From Aphis gossypii (Eukaryota > Arthropoda > Insecta > Hemiptera > Aphididae), in assembly GCF_020184175.1 (NCBI RefSeq), contig NC_065531.1, positions 66,170,806-66,234,805 of the forward strand: a stretch of DNA of 64,000 nt, given 5' to 3'. Positions 38,161 through 52,060 of this stretch are shown in pieces. The notes beneath the pieces were generated by a model. That model saw nothing but the letters and a program-made list of their open reading frames with translations, did no database searches and was not told the DNA's origin. Both the position numbers and the translations under genes were made by a program. The first letter of the stretch is position 1. Each line of letters begins with the position of its first letter.

Positions 38161-39199
38161 ATATATCCTGCACCCATTTCGCCATCTTTGTATATCCTTC
38201 TATCTCGTTTATTGTGCTGTCCTGATCGATGTACTTTTAAATCTTGTTTTTTTCCTTTTTTCTTAAAGATATATTTTTTCTTTTTATTTATACGTTTTGT
38301 TTTGACTTTTATGTTTGTTATAAACATTATGCCACACTAAGCATACTTCCAATAATATTGTTTTTTTATTTTTTATTTTTATTAAAGGAAATGAGTAAAA
38401 TGTTGTTTTGTGATGAATGTATTTTACATTATAATTGTTCATTAATGAATATTTATTCGGACGAGAGTTTAAGTTAAGCTGTCCCGAAAATATAAATAAT
38501 TTATAAATAACTATAAAATTGTAATATAAGTAAAGTTAGTATAACGGATTTTAATTATCCGAGTATTGAAAATAATAAACCTTCTTTTACAATATGCTTT
38601 GTCCGTCATAACTTAAATAAATAGTTGGGTTTCAACATGAAATAAATCATAATAGGTAATCAAAAATGTAATTTACATACAAATACTTAATTTTTAAAGC
38701 AAAACAATATTTTTGATAAAGAATAAAATAACTTACCATGTAAATTTATTGAACGCACAATATATTATACGTTGTAAATTCAATTGAAAATAGTACCTAT
38801 ATAGTTTCCTGAAGTATGTGAACAAAATTATAAACACCGATCAAATATTATATTATATTATATACATGGAGTCATTCGGATTTCACAAGTATTATGAAAT
38901 AAATGAACATATGAACATAGTAGTATGAATACTATTAGTATACAGTAGTAATACAATTTGAATTTTAAAACTATGTAGTAAACTATTGAAAATGTGAAAA
39001 TATTCTAATAGTTGCCAAAATAACTATTGGTAAAATTTCAGTAGTTTTTCTAATAGTAATTTTTACTAAGGGATATATTATATTATTATACTCGACTTCG
39101 GTCTATGAAACGACGAAAAATAGAATATGAGATGGTAAGTCGTTAAAATAAAAAATAACTCAAAGGACAATTTATGAATGTAAAAGGGCATATATTTAA
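38161..39199. other. AT-rich spacer
   Basis: T-rich at 38240-38380. The open frames there are Phe/Ile/Leu-rich and compositional. No gene was recognised. Confidence 0.6.
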
Positions 39200-39760
39200 G
39201 ATGATGACACATTTGAAGTACTTAGATATAAAAAGGTCATAACCTTCTAACAGAATAGATAACGATTTGAAAATAGAAATCTGCAGTACCTTCTATAGAA
39301 TACAATAGGATAATAACTAATAAGTGTTTTTCAGACTCAGAAAAATACTGAATTTTAGAGCTACATCAGTTAACCTAAAAATATATCGTATACATATATT
39401 TTGTAACACTATAATGTTATGGCTCAGAGACGTGGGCACTTAGAAAAACAGAGTAAACTAGATTAAAAGTGTTTGAAAGAAGAATTTGTAAGTTAATGTT
39501 TAGCCTTTCCATTGAAATTTACTGGGAAAATCGCTGAAACAACGTAACTGAGAACTTGAAGAATTGTTTCAAAAACCGAACATTACAAGCAAGATTATTG
39601 TTATAGAAGGTAAAAATGACGAAAAAATGGATTCAATAGTTAAAATAACTAACAATAAGGATCCTACATATAATAGTTCACTGGGAACATCACAATTACA
39701 TTAGGAAGATTGTACGAAGCGATCATGAGAAATATTTAACCAGATATAGTATATACTTAG
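39200..39760 (+). mobile_element. degraded LINE reverse-transcriptase C-terminal region
   Basis: Read across stops and frameshifts, the plus strand retains the typical order of a non-LTR retrotransposon ORF2 C-terminus. There is an HLKYL-like strand and DLKIEIC near 39210-39290, KCFSDSEKY near 39325, then YGSETWALRKTE at 39418-39453. LKVFERRICKL follows, then NNVTENLKNCF and a decayed W.GH-like segment (HWEHHNYIRKI) near 39680. YGSETW followed by a Leu-Arg-Lys run is characteristic of LINE proteins carrying an apurinic-type endonuclease. Many stops show the copy is dead. Clade is undetermined and neither element end was found. Confidence 0.75.
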
Positions 39761-42700
39761 TAGTATGGATAAAAACTAACAATAGTATTAATGTAACAGT
39801 TAAATAATAATGTTTCAATATTTATTAATTTAATTTTAAATTTTAAACTTGATTCCATTTATGTGTAATCAAAAAAACATAGAATAAAACTGCAAGTGCC
39901 TGGTATACATGTAAGTATACATAATACGAGTACATAAAAATATAATGAAATGGTGATTATATATATCCATCTACATCACAACATATATATATATATATTA
40001 TTATAAAATTGTATTAATATTGATGGAAACATAATTTTAACGGAAATGAGATAAAAAAAATAAATTCTTTATTAAAATAGGTACTCGTATAAGTACGTTT
40101 TTTGTTTACATTTTGTAACCGTTATCCTTCGTATTCCGACAGAAAATATAATACTATCAGATTTTATATTATATACTCTTTTATTATTATTATCTAATAT
40201 CCTCCCAAACAAGAAAAATTCAACTTTAATATACCTATATCTACTTTTTATATTATATTTATTATTCGGTACCTACTTACATTTACGTGGCGTATAGTAT
40301 AATATGATGTATAATATTTGAAATTTAAGATGATGAATGATGATGTAAATAGCTTATAAGTGAGAATGTTACAGAAAAGTTATGCTTTTAGCCTTAAATC
40401 TAACGAGACACATAATAAGATGATAAACAATAAAAAAAAAAAATACTATCAAGCACGTCATATTTGCACTGTACATTTTTTATTCGTGACGGAAAATGTT
40501 GTTAGGGTTAAAAACAATATAACTGAAGTATAATATTATGAGTTAAGACCATAAATAATTTGTGTAGACTTAGAAACTAGAAGGAGGGTTCTTGTCAATG
40601 GCACTAATTCGCAACATTTAGCATTTAGGTGTAAGTATAAACCTACTGAAATGAATACATTAGTACATTACTAAGAGAAGTGCTAAATGTAACGATCATA
40701 TTTATAAATATTCAATAAATCAAACATTATTGTACCTGACTGGAAGCTGTTTAAAAATCATGCCATTAAGTGACTCAAAACTCTGATTCAATGATTTGGC
40801 ACTCAACTACTTAAGTGTAATGTAGATCGTCCTGAGGTGCTATTATTTCTCGGTATGGTCATGAGTATAATATGTATACTATATATTATAATATATAATT
40901 ACATAATTAACGATATCGTCAATAAAGTATATTATTATGACATAGACTAAATTCAGATTAAAATTGATTAAAATATAATATAAGCTATACACGATTTAAC
41001 CGATCAACAACAATGTTCTCGCTTTAAATTGCTAAACAAATAGTTTCGACGTACTAATGAATTCGACGAGTGTTCTGCAACGTAATAGTAATATGAAATA
41101 TTATATTACATTAATGTCGACATTAAATGTAGTTACGGTTACTGTATCAAAGAATTAATTATGTAACTATACATATAACATACTTATATTATTGTTTTAA
41201 TTTTTATTGGAATAATACAAAAATGTTGTTTCTATGATCTAAATAAAAAAATGTTAAAACAGCGAATTTTCGAGTATAATTTATACGTGATTTAAAAAAC
41301 CAAATATTAATTTAATAGACAATCAAGACTATATTAATGTGAAAAAATTAATTTATTAATAATTAAAAAAAAAAAATAGATATTTGAAGTATTGATTCCT
41401 AAAGTATTTTATAATTAAGGTTCCGGCGAGGTCGCTGTTCCATTAAGTCCGGTTCCAGAATTGGTTATTTTCTCACTTACCCTCACGCATGCGGCATGCA
41501 TTACTTAACAAGCACGTCATAAATAATGATATTATATAATATAGTATAGGCATACCATATTACCACGTGATCTAATGTACTTGACCCGTGAGGGTATATA
41601 GTTAATTCAATAATATAAATACTTAGTCTCTCTGAAATTTGACGCCTGTGAGCCACGCTATTTAAGTAGAATATAATTTATTATATTAAACTTGCGACCT
41701 AATGACCATATTGTGACCTATCATCATTTGTGCACATATAGTGACGTGCAGTGATGTTTGTCTTTTTTAACTGTTACGCAATGACGAATTTATAGTTAGG
41801 TTATTATCTACTTATTACTAATTGGATTTAAATTTTTAAAATGACTCAAAACTTTTGAAAAAGTACATAAGACATTGTAAATGTTTTTCCTTTATATGCT
41901 TAATTTTACAATATTATAACGCATTATATAGGTTCATACAATTTCCATTGAAATCTTTATTCTTGTTCACATATTTAACATTTTCTCGCTATATTATTTC
42001 AACATAGAGAACTCACAGGTTTGTAAAAGAAAACATTTCATTCTGTTTATTTATACTCTAATGTTATAATGTAGGCAGATTTAATGTCATCGCCCAAAAA
42101 CTTATCTGTAAAAAATAAACGATAATATATTAAATTATTTCAAATAATGTTTCATTATTATACATAATATTATGTATTAAAAAAATAAAAACTATTAAAT
42201 ATTATAACAAAAATAAACAAAAAAATCTTTTGAAAAATTGTTTTATTTTTAGAATTTGAAATGTTCCCAAAAGTTTGTACAACTTTTAAACTTTCCAGAA
42301 CAGCTTAAACTAATGTGTTATCAAGTAATAGAACTTGAAGTTTTATAATATTTATTATGATACGTTTTATAAAGAATAATATACGAAGCTCTTAATGACG
42401 AAATTACCGAACGAGATTTTAAATGAATCTGAAACACTTTGAATAATTTACTTTTAAAAATTAAAAGTTCATAAGTTTCTGTTTTGTATAATATATATGA
42501 TTTTTATTATATATTAGTTTGATATATACACAGAGTACATTCTTAACGATTACTTTTTTAAGTTTCAAAAATTTAAGTCTATATCCGCTTTTAATAAAAA
42601 TGTTAACGTGTTTTTATACCTATAATAATTATTGTATATAGGTTTTAGCCATTTTAAGTTTCGATGATAATATTATAATTGCTAATTGCTAAATCATAAA

Positions 42701-44821
42701 TACCAACTACAATGGCCACCTAACGGATGATCTACATTTTATATTATATAGATAGGTACATAACGAATAAAAACTTAATTTAATAACAAGTCCTATAGTT
42801 TTTATATATCATTCGATGTTTCGCATACCCAATTCCAGTCGTACATATCATATATTTTTTTAATTAAAAAAAAAAACTGTTTAATCTTATAACATGGCAA
42901 TAGCTATTTTTTCATTAGTAAAGTATCGAGAGGGAAATCGAATCCGATCACGCTATAAAGTCGAGTCTGATATATTACCATAATAATTAAATATTACCAA
43001 TATGTCGTTTATGTACCTTTTTCAAAACGGTATTAAGGAAATTATTTTAAAATCTACGCACAATATAATATTTATATATTATATGAATATAAAAATATAA
43101 TATATTAAATATACTATTACTTTACGCCTTATGGTTACATAATACGATGTAAGTATAGAAAAGTACGTGTCAAAATGGACAAAATGTTGACATTTCGTGC
43201 ATAACGTCCATTACAAAATTGCGGTCTTGTACTCTTAGACAGTAATTACATTTAAGAAATATAAGTAATATACCTATTATATGAAATGTTTTATTTTTTA
43301 AGCATCACAATATGATTGTAAAATCTGTGTAATATTGTAATATAAACTAAAACACATACTTTGCATATACATAATATATGTTTCTCTCGTTCGACCATCA
43401 GTATTTCGACAAAAATATTTTTTAGTATCCAAGTATAATAATTATGTGCGCATATCACATGCATAATATAACATTTTTTTTTTATGAAAAAGGGTAATCT
43501 GTACAAGAACCTAAGGCGTATCTATTCGTTATTAATGGTTTCATTCCGTTTATTGATCAGTATAATCCATTGTATATAATATATACCTCGTTAGTGTATT
43601 ATTTTGTTCGAAGACATTATATATAAGTAGCTAATTGTCGCGTTATTGCGTTGCACTTCACATAATGGTTAGCCGCCATTTCGTAGTAACCGTAACCGTA
43701 ACGATCCTTAAAGGATAAAATATCATAGCCTGTTTAATATACTTGTAAAACAGACATACAGTTGCAGTAACTATACTATACAATGTGCGTTATGCGATAG
43801 AGGTGAAAGGTTATGTAGGTACGTTTCATCGCTTTTTTTTTTGGTCGTATAAATTATTATGTCATACAAGTATAACGATATATCATAATACGGTTAGAAA
43901 TGCAAAACTGAAATAATCCAATCAAAACGATCCTCCGCTATACACCGGCAGTTTTTATATAATAGTAAAACTGAGTTTCCCGGCTTTACTCGAGATAAAT
44001 AGATTGTTATTATGATACGTTTAAACCAATGGAAAAAATTGAAGTAAATAGAAAAAGAAAAAGAATTTTTTTTATAGACATTAAATATTAATGCCTTTAC
44101 TCGTTTAGTAAAAATAATACGCACTTCCTTCCTCGACAATCCACAGCTTAATAGTAGGTAGTTAACTAACCTGAGATACGTCCACGTAAAAAATATACTT
44201 GAAATGCCTTAAAAGACTACAAAAGACCAATAACATTAATGTGAATAGGTAACTAAAAATATAAAAATGGAATGTTTTAACATAATTATTTATTAGTATA
44301 ATATGCGGTTACGAGTTTATTTCACATTTATATAGCTGCGGTTAACCTGCAGTACTCTTTGTGACCCTTTTGCCTGTAGGCAAATTTTAATAATTATATA
44401 TGTGTTACTTGATAGTATTTATACATATAAGTGTTTCATTAGTTTTGAATTTTAAAATATTTGATTGGTCAATCAACAGTTACAATATTATTTGCTCATA
44501 AAACATATTGTGTTCATAAAATATAACATTTATGTAGCTATATAATATAATAACATTTTATTTAACTTCTGTTTACGTGTGAATATGTTACGGTTATCAT
44601 AATAATTAGATACGATGCATTATTATTATATAAAATGTAATTTTTGAAGACCTGTCGTATTTAATGAAAACATAATATAATCAATTTTCGTTGAATTTGG
44701 GTGTAAAATAATATAGGCAGTTGCTTATGTTGTTATTAATTAATATTGTCGGGTCAAAATTATTTTATAATCATTATAACGATAAGTGATAACCAATCCT
44801 ACATTGTTGTATGCTATATTG
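39761..44821. other. AT-rich spacer
   Basis: No gene was recognised. Balanced-composition patches at 40560-40860 and 41410-41520 carry no frame or motif I can name. Minus-strand open frames at 43291-43506 and 43894-44139 look compositional. Confidence 0.5.
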
Positions 44822-45009
44822 CAGGGGGCCAAACAGTCGATTGCGGACAATTTCAAAGTCCATCGTGTTAAAATTTATTTTTAGGGCACGCGCCCTATAT
44901 GTTTCTTAATAATTATAATTATTATAAAAAAAATTTCTATGGAAGTCGATCCTAAAAGCTGAAGTATATTTTAAGTAGATGGTGACCAAAAAAAGTTTGG
45001 CCACCCCTA
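44822..45009. mobile_element. hAT-like MITE, about 188 bp
   Basis: The left end is CAGGGGGCCAAACAG. The reverse complement of the right end is TAGGGGTGGCCAAACTT. Flanks are CTATATTG (44814-44821) and CTATATAT (45010-45017), six of eight bases shared, consistent with an aged 8-bp target duplication. It has no coding capacity. The terminal sequence differs from the element at 29624, so the two belong to different families. Confidence 0.65.
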
Positions 45010-47463
45010 CTATATATTGACTAAATTAATTGTACGGTTTTTAACCAATCTTTATTCAAATCTTATTGTAAATCTATAATTTATAGGTATAATTTCGATG
45101 TGCATATTAAGAGCAAATATTGGTAAAATAATATTTTGCCTCAATATTACAATATGTATGTATCATAAAATTTGGCGTTAAATACTCAAATATATTAAAA
45201 AAAAACTCTATAAATTACATTTGTTCATATTTAAAATCATTTACTAACAACAATTTTATTTCTTAACAACTAAGTGACAGTTTAATGTACAATCTAACAA
45301 AAAGAACACAGTATTTTCAATTGTTATTCATTGGCAATTGTAGACTAAATAACCTGTATACGGGGTAAAATTGGAGAATAAATTGTGTTTGAATATAGTT
45401 TGCAGCATTTCATTCTAATTTTCAAACTAATTATACACCTAAATTATATTATCTTGTTTTCGTAATTATTCTATTTATAACTTATCTTGAAAGTCTTAAC
45501 AAAATACAGTGAGTATTAAAAAAACAATAACGTTGATTCGGTTATATTGTATGTAATTATAAGAATATTCGTATAGAAAATTAATTTGACCTAACACTTT
45601 TAATGCCTAGACAAATATTCTTAAAAATGATGTGTATAGTAAAAGTTATACAGTACTTTATATTTATGTATTGAGTATTTTAGTAGACAGTAGATATAAT
45701 AGTGAGATGTAAAAGTTGGTATAATAATATTATGTAATATTAATTATTACATTGTAATATAATGTATGATGTTTTTAGAAAATATGTATAACCTAATGCA
45801 TTACTAATAGTATTCAAATTAATAAATTATAAAAATAACGATTTCTTATTGAATTAAAATTTAACGCACTTTATACTTAGTATTATACAGAAGAGTAATT
45901 TTCCAAATTCTATAAGATTTTTCTTAGTCCCATTATTTTGTGAAAGACACTATGTAAAGTTTATACAGTCTATAAAAACAACTCATTTTCAACGGTTTAC
46001 TTATATACTTGATAACACTTAAAACACTTATAATAATATTATTATATACATTAGATTATTCAAATTATTGTGATTTTTGTATAATTAATATTATATATAA
46101 CCAATTTATAATAAAAGTGAATTTACAATTAATGATTTTCAGATATTTTCTTGTAGCTCAACATTAAAGGCTTGTAAAAAAAAAAAAAAAAATACTATAA
46201 AATATATTAAATACAATTTGAATATCCTATTCTCGTGTAGCTCTTATTCATATTAAATAAATAAACTTCATTATAATACCTCCATTGTATTTTCGTTAAT
46301 ACTCGAATGGGAATGTACCTTTTACCGTATAGTACGATTGCAATCACTTTTACCTGCCTTTTTTCATGCGATGTTACCGGATTGTATTTCTACCATATTT
46401 ATACGAACAAGGATTTATATGATTAGGTAGTAATTCCAAGGTATGATTTAAACTATAATTTCTCTTTGTAATAACTTGAATTACCACACAATTTTAAAGT
46501 TTTAATAAATAAATAATTATATAAAATTATTTGAAAAAAATCGAACATAATGTATAGAGCATAATAGTATTTACGACATGAATGTAACCCAATATGAAAC
46601 TTACATAATATAATATAATCAATATACCTATTAGAATTTATTTATGCTAATGAAATCATTACCTATTTTTTATTTTAGCTCAGTTATTGTATAATAGACA
46701 AATACCAACAAATTGTTTAAAATAAAACGTATTTTAGTACATACTATTGGTAAAAATGTAAGTAAGAATTTAGAATATAAATGAAAAGACAAAATTACGA
46801 ATACGAGTACCAACACCGTCATAATAAATAATAATATTATTTAATGTGTATATCAAAGGTATAATAATTATTATAAGTTTAAGGAAGTAATCTGTAGTCG
46901 ACAGATTACAATTTAACGCTTATGATCATTTAGTTCTATAACTAATATTTATAATAATATAAATAACTACTAATTATTACTATTGTGATAATAATGTTTT
47001 AAAATATTAAAAACGAATAATATCATCATTATCATATGAGTTACTGGCTTTATAAAAATAATGCTTTCGAACAATGGATCATGGACAGAATAGTATAATA
47101 ATACGAGTATATGTACTTACTTTTTATATAATATTAATGAATCATATTAAATATAATATATAATCAATATTCATATATTATATAATATGATACATTAAGT
47201 ATTGTGTTCATAACATAATATCATCACTTAAATAATAATATATGGTGTGAGGGGTAGTGCTGTGGTCAATCTGCAAGGTTGAGGGGTACCTTCGCGTACT
47301 AAAAAAAGGCACGTTTGTCCTGGAAATCAAATGTTAATGCAAAAAAATCTAAAATTGTTAGTAATATGATCTATACGTTATGTACGTTATATAATATATA
47401 TCTTTTTTCTCCACCCCATGAGATAATGCCAAGTCCACCATTGGTGTAGTGTGTCATTTTTAC
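45010..47463. other. AT-rich spacer
   Basis: No gene was recognised. If the minus-strand exon at 47464 is real, this includes its first intron. Confidence 0.5.
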
Positions 47464-47751
47464 CGAGTTAAAAAAAGCGTATATCATAGGAATACCGAAT
47501 TTATCTAGCAATAACCCGGTGTAATTCAATGCTAAATAATCGAAATCACACGAAGAATAATCCATAACTATCGTCGTGTTCATTCGTCGTTTGTAAAACG
47601 ATGTAATATTATAGTGTTGTCGTTTGGTACCGTTAGACTTGACAACCGTATTATTTTGAACAGCGACACTTGTCTGAAAATATTGCGAATAAGCAAATTT
47701 TTGTTGACACATAAAAATAATTAATACTATGATGTTATGTCTGTGGCACAT
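47464..47751 (-). CDS. putative first coding exon of a secreted or membrane protein (96 codons)
   Basis: From ATG at 47751 the minus strand encodes MCHRHNIIVLIIFMCQQKFA, then YSQYFQTSVAVQNN. This is a basic start, a hydrophobic core and a polar region, like a signal peptide. The rest has balanced composition with several N-glycosylation sequons and ends TIVMDYSSCDFDYLALNYTG then LLLDKFGIPMIYAFFNS. A donor, TCG|GTAAAA, follows in phase 0 at 47463. The frame stays open to 47371, so an unspliced 126-residue reading is also possible. A D-x-S-C-then-Leu-rich layout ending in a Phe/Ile strand occurs in the N-terminal ligand-binding region of insect ionotropic receptors (IR75-like), but this is a weak resemblance. 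No downstream exon was found. Confidence 0.4.
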
Positions 47752-49329
47752 ATGTAATGTCTATGGCAATTATGGCTGAGGGATATTGAATGTCGATCTT
47801 TGACATTTTCAAATAAATGTTAATTATTGCATTTATTTCACGGTAAATAAATCGATTGAAATCGTTTAATCTTTGGAAACGAGAGTAAAATATTATTTTT
47901 ATTAGAATCAACTTTCGTAAAAAAAATAAAGAAAATTGGAGCTATTTGTTATAAGCAGATTTTCCAAAAAATAAAATAAACCATAAAAGAAAAATATTCA
48001 GAACAGTAATAAAAAGAAAAGAAAATACCAACATTTACATACCATAAATCTAATACAATTTTCGCTTTTGTTAATAATATATTATTTTATATTATTTTAG
48101 TTATCAAAAGCATTTTTGTGTAACAAAATATATTTATTCATACACAAAGAGTTGTTATGGATTTTCATTTTGAAAATTTAAGTACAAGTATGAAGTTCAC
48201 CAAAACATATTAAAAACAAGTTCTCCGTTAAAATACTTGTACATCATCATTCAACGCGCTCATCATATTTATTAATTAAAGCATGTATTTAAGTTTTACT
48301 CTGTCTACAAAGTACAAGCTAAGCTCTCGGTTTCTCTGAGTTACAGATATACACATAAATCAAATTAAAATTTAGTAAAATAATAATAATAATATATTGT
48401 GTAACGTCTAATTAAACATGTACTAATATTTTATTATTTATAAATTATAAATTATAATATAGGTAAGTATAAATATGGCACCTTAAAGTTTTTTCTTATT
48501 TCTTGAAAAGTATTATATTGATACCAAAGTTCCAAGAAAATATTATAATTTATGGTTTTATTGATGTTTTTTTTCTACCTATTTTCAATTTTATCTATTC
48601 GACTAGATAAATTATTATAAAAGCTTATTTAATCTGTATTTTATTTTATACGTTCACGTATAGAAGTAAATAATTATTATAATAATAAATAACTAAATGA
48701 AAAAAATAAATCACTATGAAAAGTAAAAAACAGCTATAATATTTCTCTCGTTAGCTGCTCCATGCACTCTGTTCGGAATACAAAATACAAAATGAAAAAC
48801 TGCAATTCCAAAAGACAGAAATATTCTTTTGTCCGATAGTATATTTTTATTAACTATAAAAATCTGTAAAATATACAGTCATCGATATTATATTTTTATC
48901 CAATAGTCAATACTTAAATTAAAAAAAATACTAAACAATAATTCTGTCATAAAGAAAAAACGACAGAACACTTAATATAATATATTTTTGTCGATATAAG
49001 TTGTCTATAGTCTATAATATGTGATAGGGTTAATCGATTTGTAGAATAGACAACGTGATTTATAGATTTACTTAAAATTAAAGATAATAAATCATAATCA
49101 TATTGAACAACACGTCGAATCTTAACATGTTTTTTTCCATTTATATATTTTATATAGTATGCTAAAGGTATATTATGTTGTAATATATTTTATAGGATCT
49201 CTCGCCGTGGATGACCCACAGTCAGTATAGGTATATAATATTATGCATATATATGTAATAACTGCATACCATTTGTGTATTATTTTTTATGCATAATATA
49301 TTATTATTATTCGCAAAGTATAAAACAGA
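47752..49329. other. AT-rich spacer
   Basis: No gene recognised. Would include the promoter of the minus-strand exon above. Confidence 0.5.
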
Positions 49330-49676
49330 TCTCGTACCAAAAAATCTTTTCTATCTCACTACTCGGCGGAAACTGTCGTCGTAGTCGTCAGTCGTCCCTG
49401 TGGGAAATCGTTTCAGTCACGTCGACATATAAATATAGCCGAATTTCTCTCGCGGTCGCCATCTCTCACCGTTTCTCTATCTATTTTCCGACCATTCCGT
49501 ACCCCTACCCCCACTCACTCCAATCTTATAAAGCGTACTCGTCTATTATATATATATATATATACATATATAGGCATCACGGTCGGTGGGTTATTAATTT
49601 CAATTGTTGTTCGGGATTGTCGGCGACAATTACTCAAACGGCGTCGGTCCTATGAGGAGGCAAGGAGAGCAGGCAG
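49330..49676 (+). promoter_or_regulatory. GC-rich promoter/first-exon island with splice donor
   Basis: A block of strongly raised GC with pyrimidine-rich runs, two TATA-like sequences (ATATAAATATAGC near 49427 and TTATAAAGCG near 49526) and a (TA)n run near 49547-49571. It ends in a purine-rich stretch GAGGAGGCAAGGAGAGCAG leading to GCAG|GTGAAT (donor at 49677). The 126-codon frame crossing it has no domain and runs through the TA repeat, so I read the block as noncoding leader. Confidence 0.35.
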
Positions 49677-49680
49677 GTGA

Positions 49681-51437
49681 ATTCAATTAAGAACAGACCC
49701 ATGTTTATATATATATATGTATCAGCGAAAACGCGTACCTACAAGAAAAACGGACGAGAAAACGAGAAGAAAATTTCCCCCCGGCTGTCACGGCCGATTT
49801 TTCAGCAAGCTACTCATTAGATACCGGAACAAGCCCCGTGACGTATATATTCGATATATATATATATCATACTTCTATAGATAACTAGGTATACCTATAT
49901 TGTGGGTAACCTTACCCTTGTGATGAGCACACGGCGAAGCCAATCGATAAGCGCCGAGAGGGACGGAAACGTTCTCCCTCGTCCATAATATATAGAAACT
50001 GCAGTCTTCTCGTCGTTTATATATTATAAATCACACGTACAATATTTATACGTATGTATAATATCTTATCAGTAAGGGTGGCGACATGGGAAACGGCGTA
50101 ACTTTTTAGTGGGGGGAATCACTACCGTGATTGTCGACACTTAGTACAGAGGTTCATCGACCTTCAATTAAATTATTTTTATAGATTGATTAGACATACT
50201 TGTTGTGTGTACGTAACTAAATTTATACTATTTTTTATTTTCACGAATTTAAGGTTTATTATAATTAATTATACATTAATTTAATATAAATAATCAATTT
50301 TATTACTATGTTTACCATTACCTACATAATACAGTAAAGATAATGATGACAATATTGAAAAGTCATCATCGTATAGTAGTAATAACATTGTATAGTCGTA
50401 CTTATTAATAATATCTATTTATTTAGCCCACTGTTTAAGCTTATTATGTTTAAAATCAGATAACAAAAAAAAAAAAAAACAGAAAAGTTAGATTAAAATA
50501 AGGATGATGTTTTTTTATTTTATTTTTTTTGATTTTTATGGCTGATTGTTCAATAATTAATGTTCCCTTTTATCGCTTTTAACAGTCTGAAACTCTGAAA
50601 TGACGCTCCAGACAGGTTATATACATAGATTTTAAACAAATGAACATTAAATCTATATACTTACCTAATACACATGGCATAATGCAGTGCTTGAAGAAAA
50701 CATATTACCATACTGGTCACGTATAGTTAAAATAGCGGGTTATGGTAAATCATATTTTTATCCACTTAAATCGATTGACAATAACATTTTTTTTAAGTAC
50801 CTTTTCTTTGCACTTGATAGTTGTGTTACTCATAAATAATATTGATTTCATTATTTTAATGTCTATGAAGTCTATTAAGCATAGTATGTATATTGTAGTT
50901 ATACTTTTGTATAAATAATAACATGGTGTATAAATATTTATAATGTGGATCATCATCGATAATTAATAATGATGAACTGTTTTTTTGTTTTAAGTGCCTA
51001 ATTAATAATTTAATAACTTAACGTAATAGTAACTATATTTTATTTCTCAACATTTAAGATTTTTCAAAGACAAGAAAAATCTTGCAGCTAAATATACCTA
51101 TAAAGTTGAACAAACCCTGTGCAGTGGAATAAAATTCGTTTGAATCATTTTAAATGACAGTATTATTTTGTACATGGTTCAAAAAATAGTACACCACACA
51201 GTGCCAATTCTAGGTGTTTTAAAAAAGTAAAAATTAATAAAGGTGGAGAGGAGAAGCGAATTATAATATTCATACATATATCCATCATATTAACATCATT
51301 GACATGGTAAAGTGATACCATATATTTTCTTAAAAAAAATAATAAACGGGTATTATAGCTTAAAATATTATTAATTGTACAAAAATCTTTAAGAGGAATA
51401 TCCTTAATCACATTCCTTATTACTCAGTTAACTGCAG
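49681..51437. other. AT-rich spacer or intron
   Basis: No coding frame was recognised. GC stays raised to about 50160 and then falls. It would be intron if the neighbouring exon candidates belong together. Confidence 0.45.
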
Positions 51438-51469
51438 GCGCAGGACAGCGAGAAAACACGGTTTGACGT
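51438..51469 (+). ncRNA. candidate 32-nt microexon
   Basis: Bounded by AACTGCAG and a perfect GTAAGT donor. The sequence GCGCAGGACAGCGAGAAAAC and onward is far more GC-rich than its flanks. Coding status is undetermined. Its two open phases do not connect to the open frame of the next candidate exon, so a noncoding transcript or 5' UTR is more likely. Confidence 0.3.
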
Positions 51470-51526
51470 GTAAGTACGTTTTATATTTATACTTTGTGTG
51501 TACAATATATTGTCTCGGTTTTGCAG

Positions 51527-51634
51527 CAGTGCGGTAAATCATCTGCAGTAATCTCTAATCTAACATCCAAAATTAACAATTTCCGGAGGCTACTAAACCG
51601 TTCATATCCAATAGTATATATTATATACACACAC
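51527..51634 (+). ncRNA. candidate 108-nt exon
   Basis: The acceptor TCTCGGTTTTGCAG has a good pyrimidine tract and the donor is CAC|GTGAGT. The exon is a multiple of three and open in phase 0 (QCGKSSAVISNLTSKINNF, then RRLLNRSYPIVYI). No domain recognised. Confidence 0.35.
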
Positions 51635-51991
51635 GTGAGTATATGTGATTATTCGAAGCACGAATTTCTGACGTATTAAACTCGAGTACAGTGTTTGTCG
51701 AATCTTCACAATTAAGTCTAAATTCTAGCAGCATTTGCACATTTAATTTCATAAATATATATGATTTTCCAAATAAAACAAAAACTTATTACTTACATGT
51801 ACGTCATATAGGTATAATATATTATAATCATATTATATATAGATAAGTTACCCGTTGGGTTTTCGAAAAAAAATTCAAAGATAGCCATTTTGTAGAGTTT
51901 ATTTTTCTGAAAACGTTGACGTTTCAACATTTTATTTTCATTAACATCGAGATTTTTAATATTTTTTTTAGTTTTGAGAATGGTATTGCAG

Positions 51992-52060
51992 GACACACAT
52001 GAAAGCATTCACCGTTCCCGTGAGCCCGCAGGCCACATGTTTGACATCACTGGCTCTATG
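51992..52060 (+). ncRNA. candidate 69-nt exon
   Basis: The acceptor is GTATTGCAG and the donor ATG|GTATTA. It is a multiple of three and open in phase 0 (DTHESIHRSREPAGHMF, then DITGSM), so it would join in frame to the previous candidate exon. Composition is strikingly non-AT-rich compared with the T-rich flanks. The frame would run into a stop two codons into the next acceptor block at 53434. Confidence 0.35.

Noticed and set aside
41400..41520. Possible tRNA-like GGTTCC segment
   Set aside because: No A-box/B-box pair or cloverleaf could be drawn.
49275..49655. 126-codon plus-strand open frame
   Set aside because: It reads through a TA microsatellite (a run of Ile-Tyr) and has no domain; the region fits a promoter/leader better.
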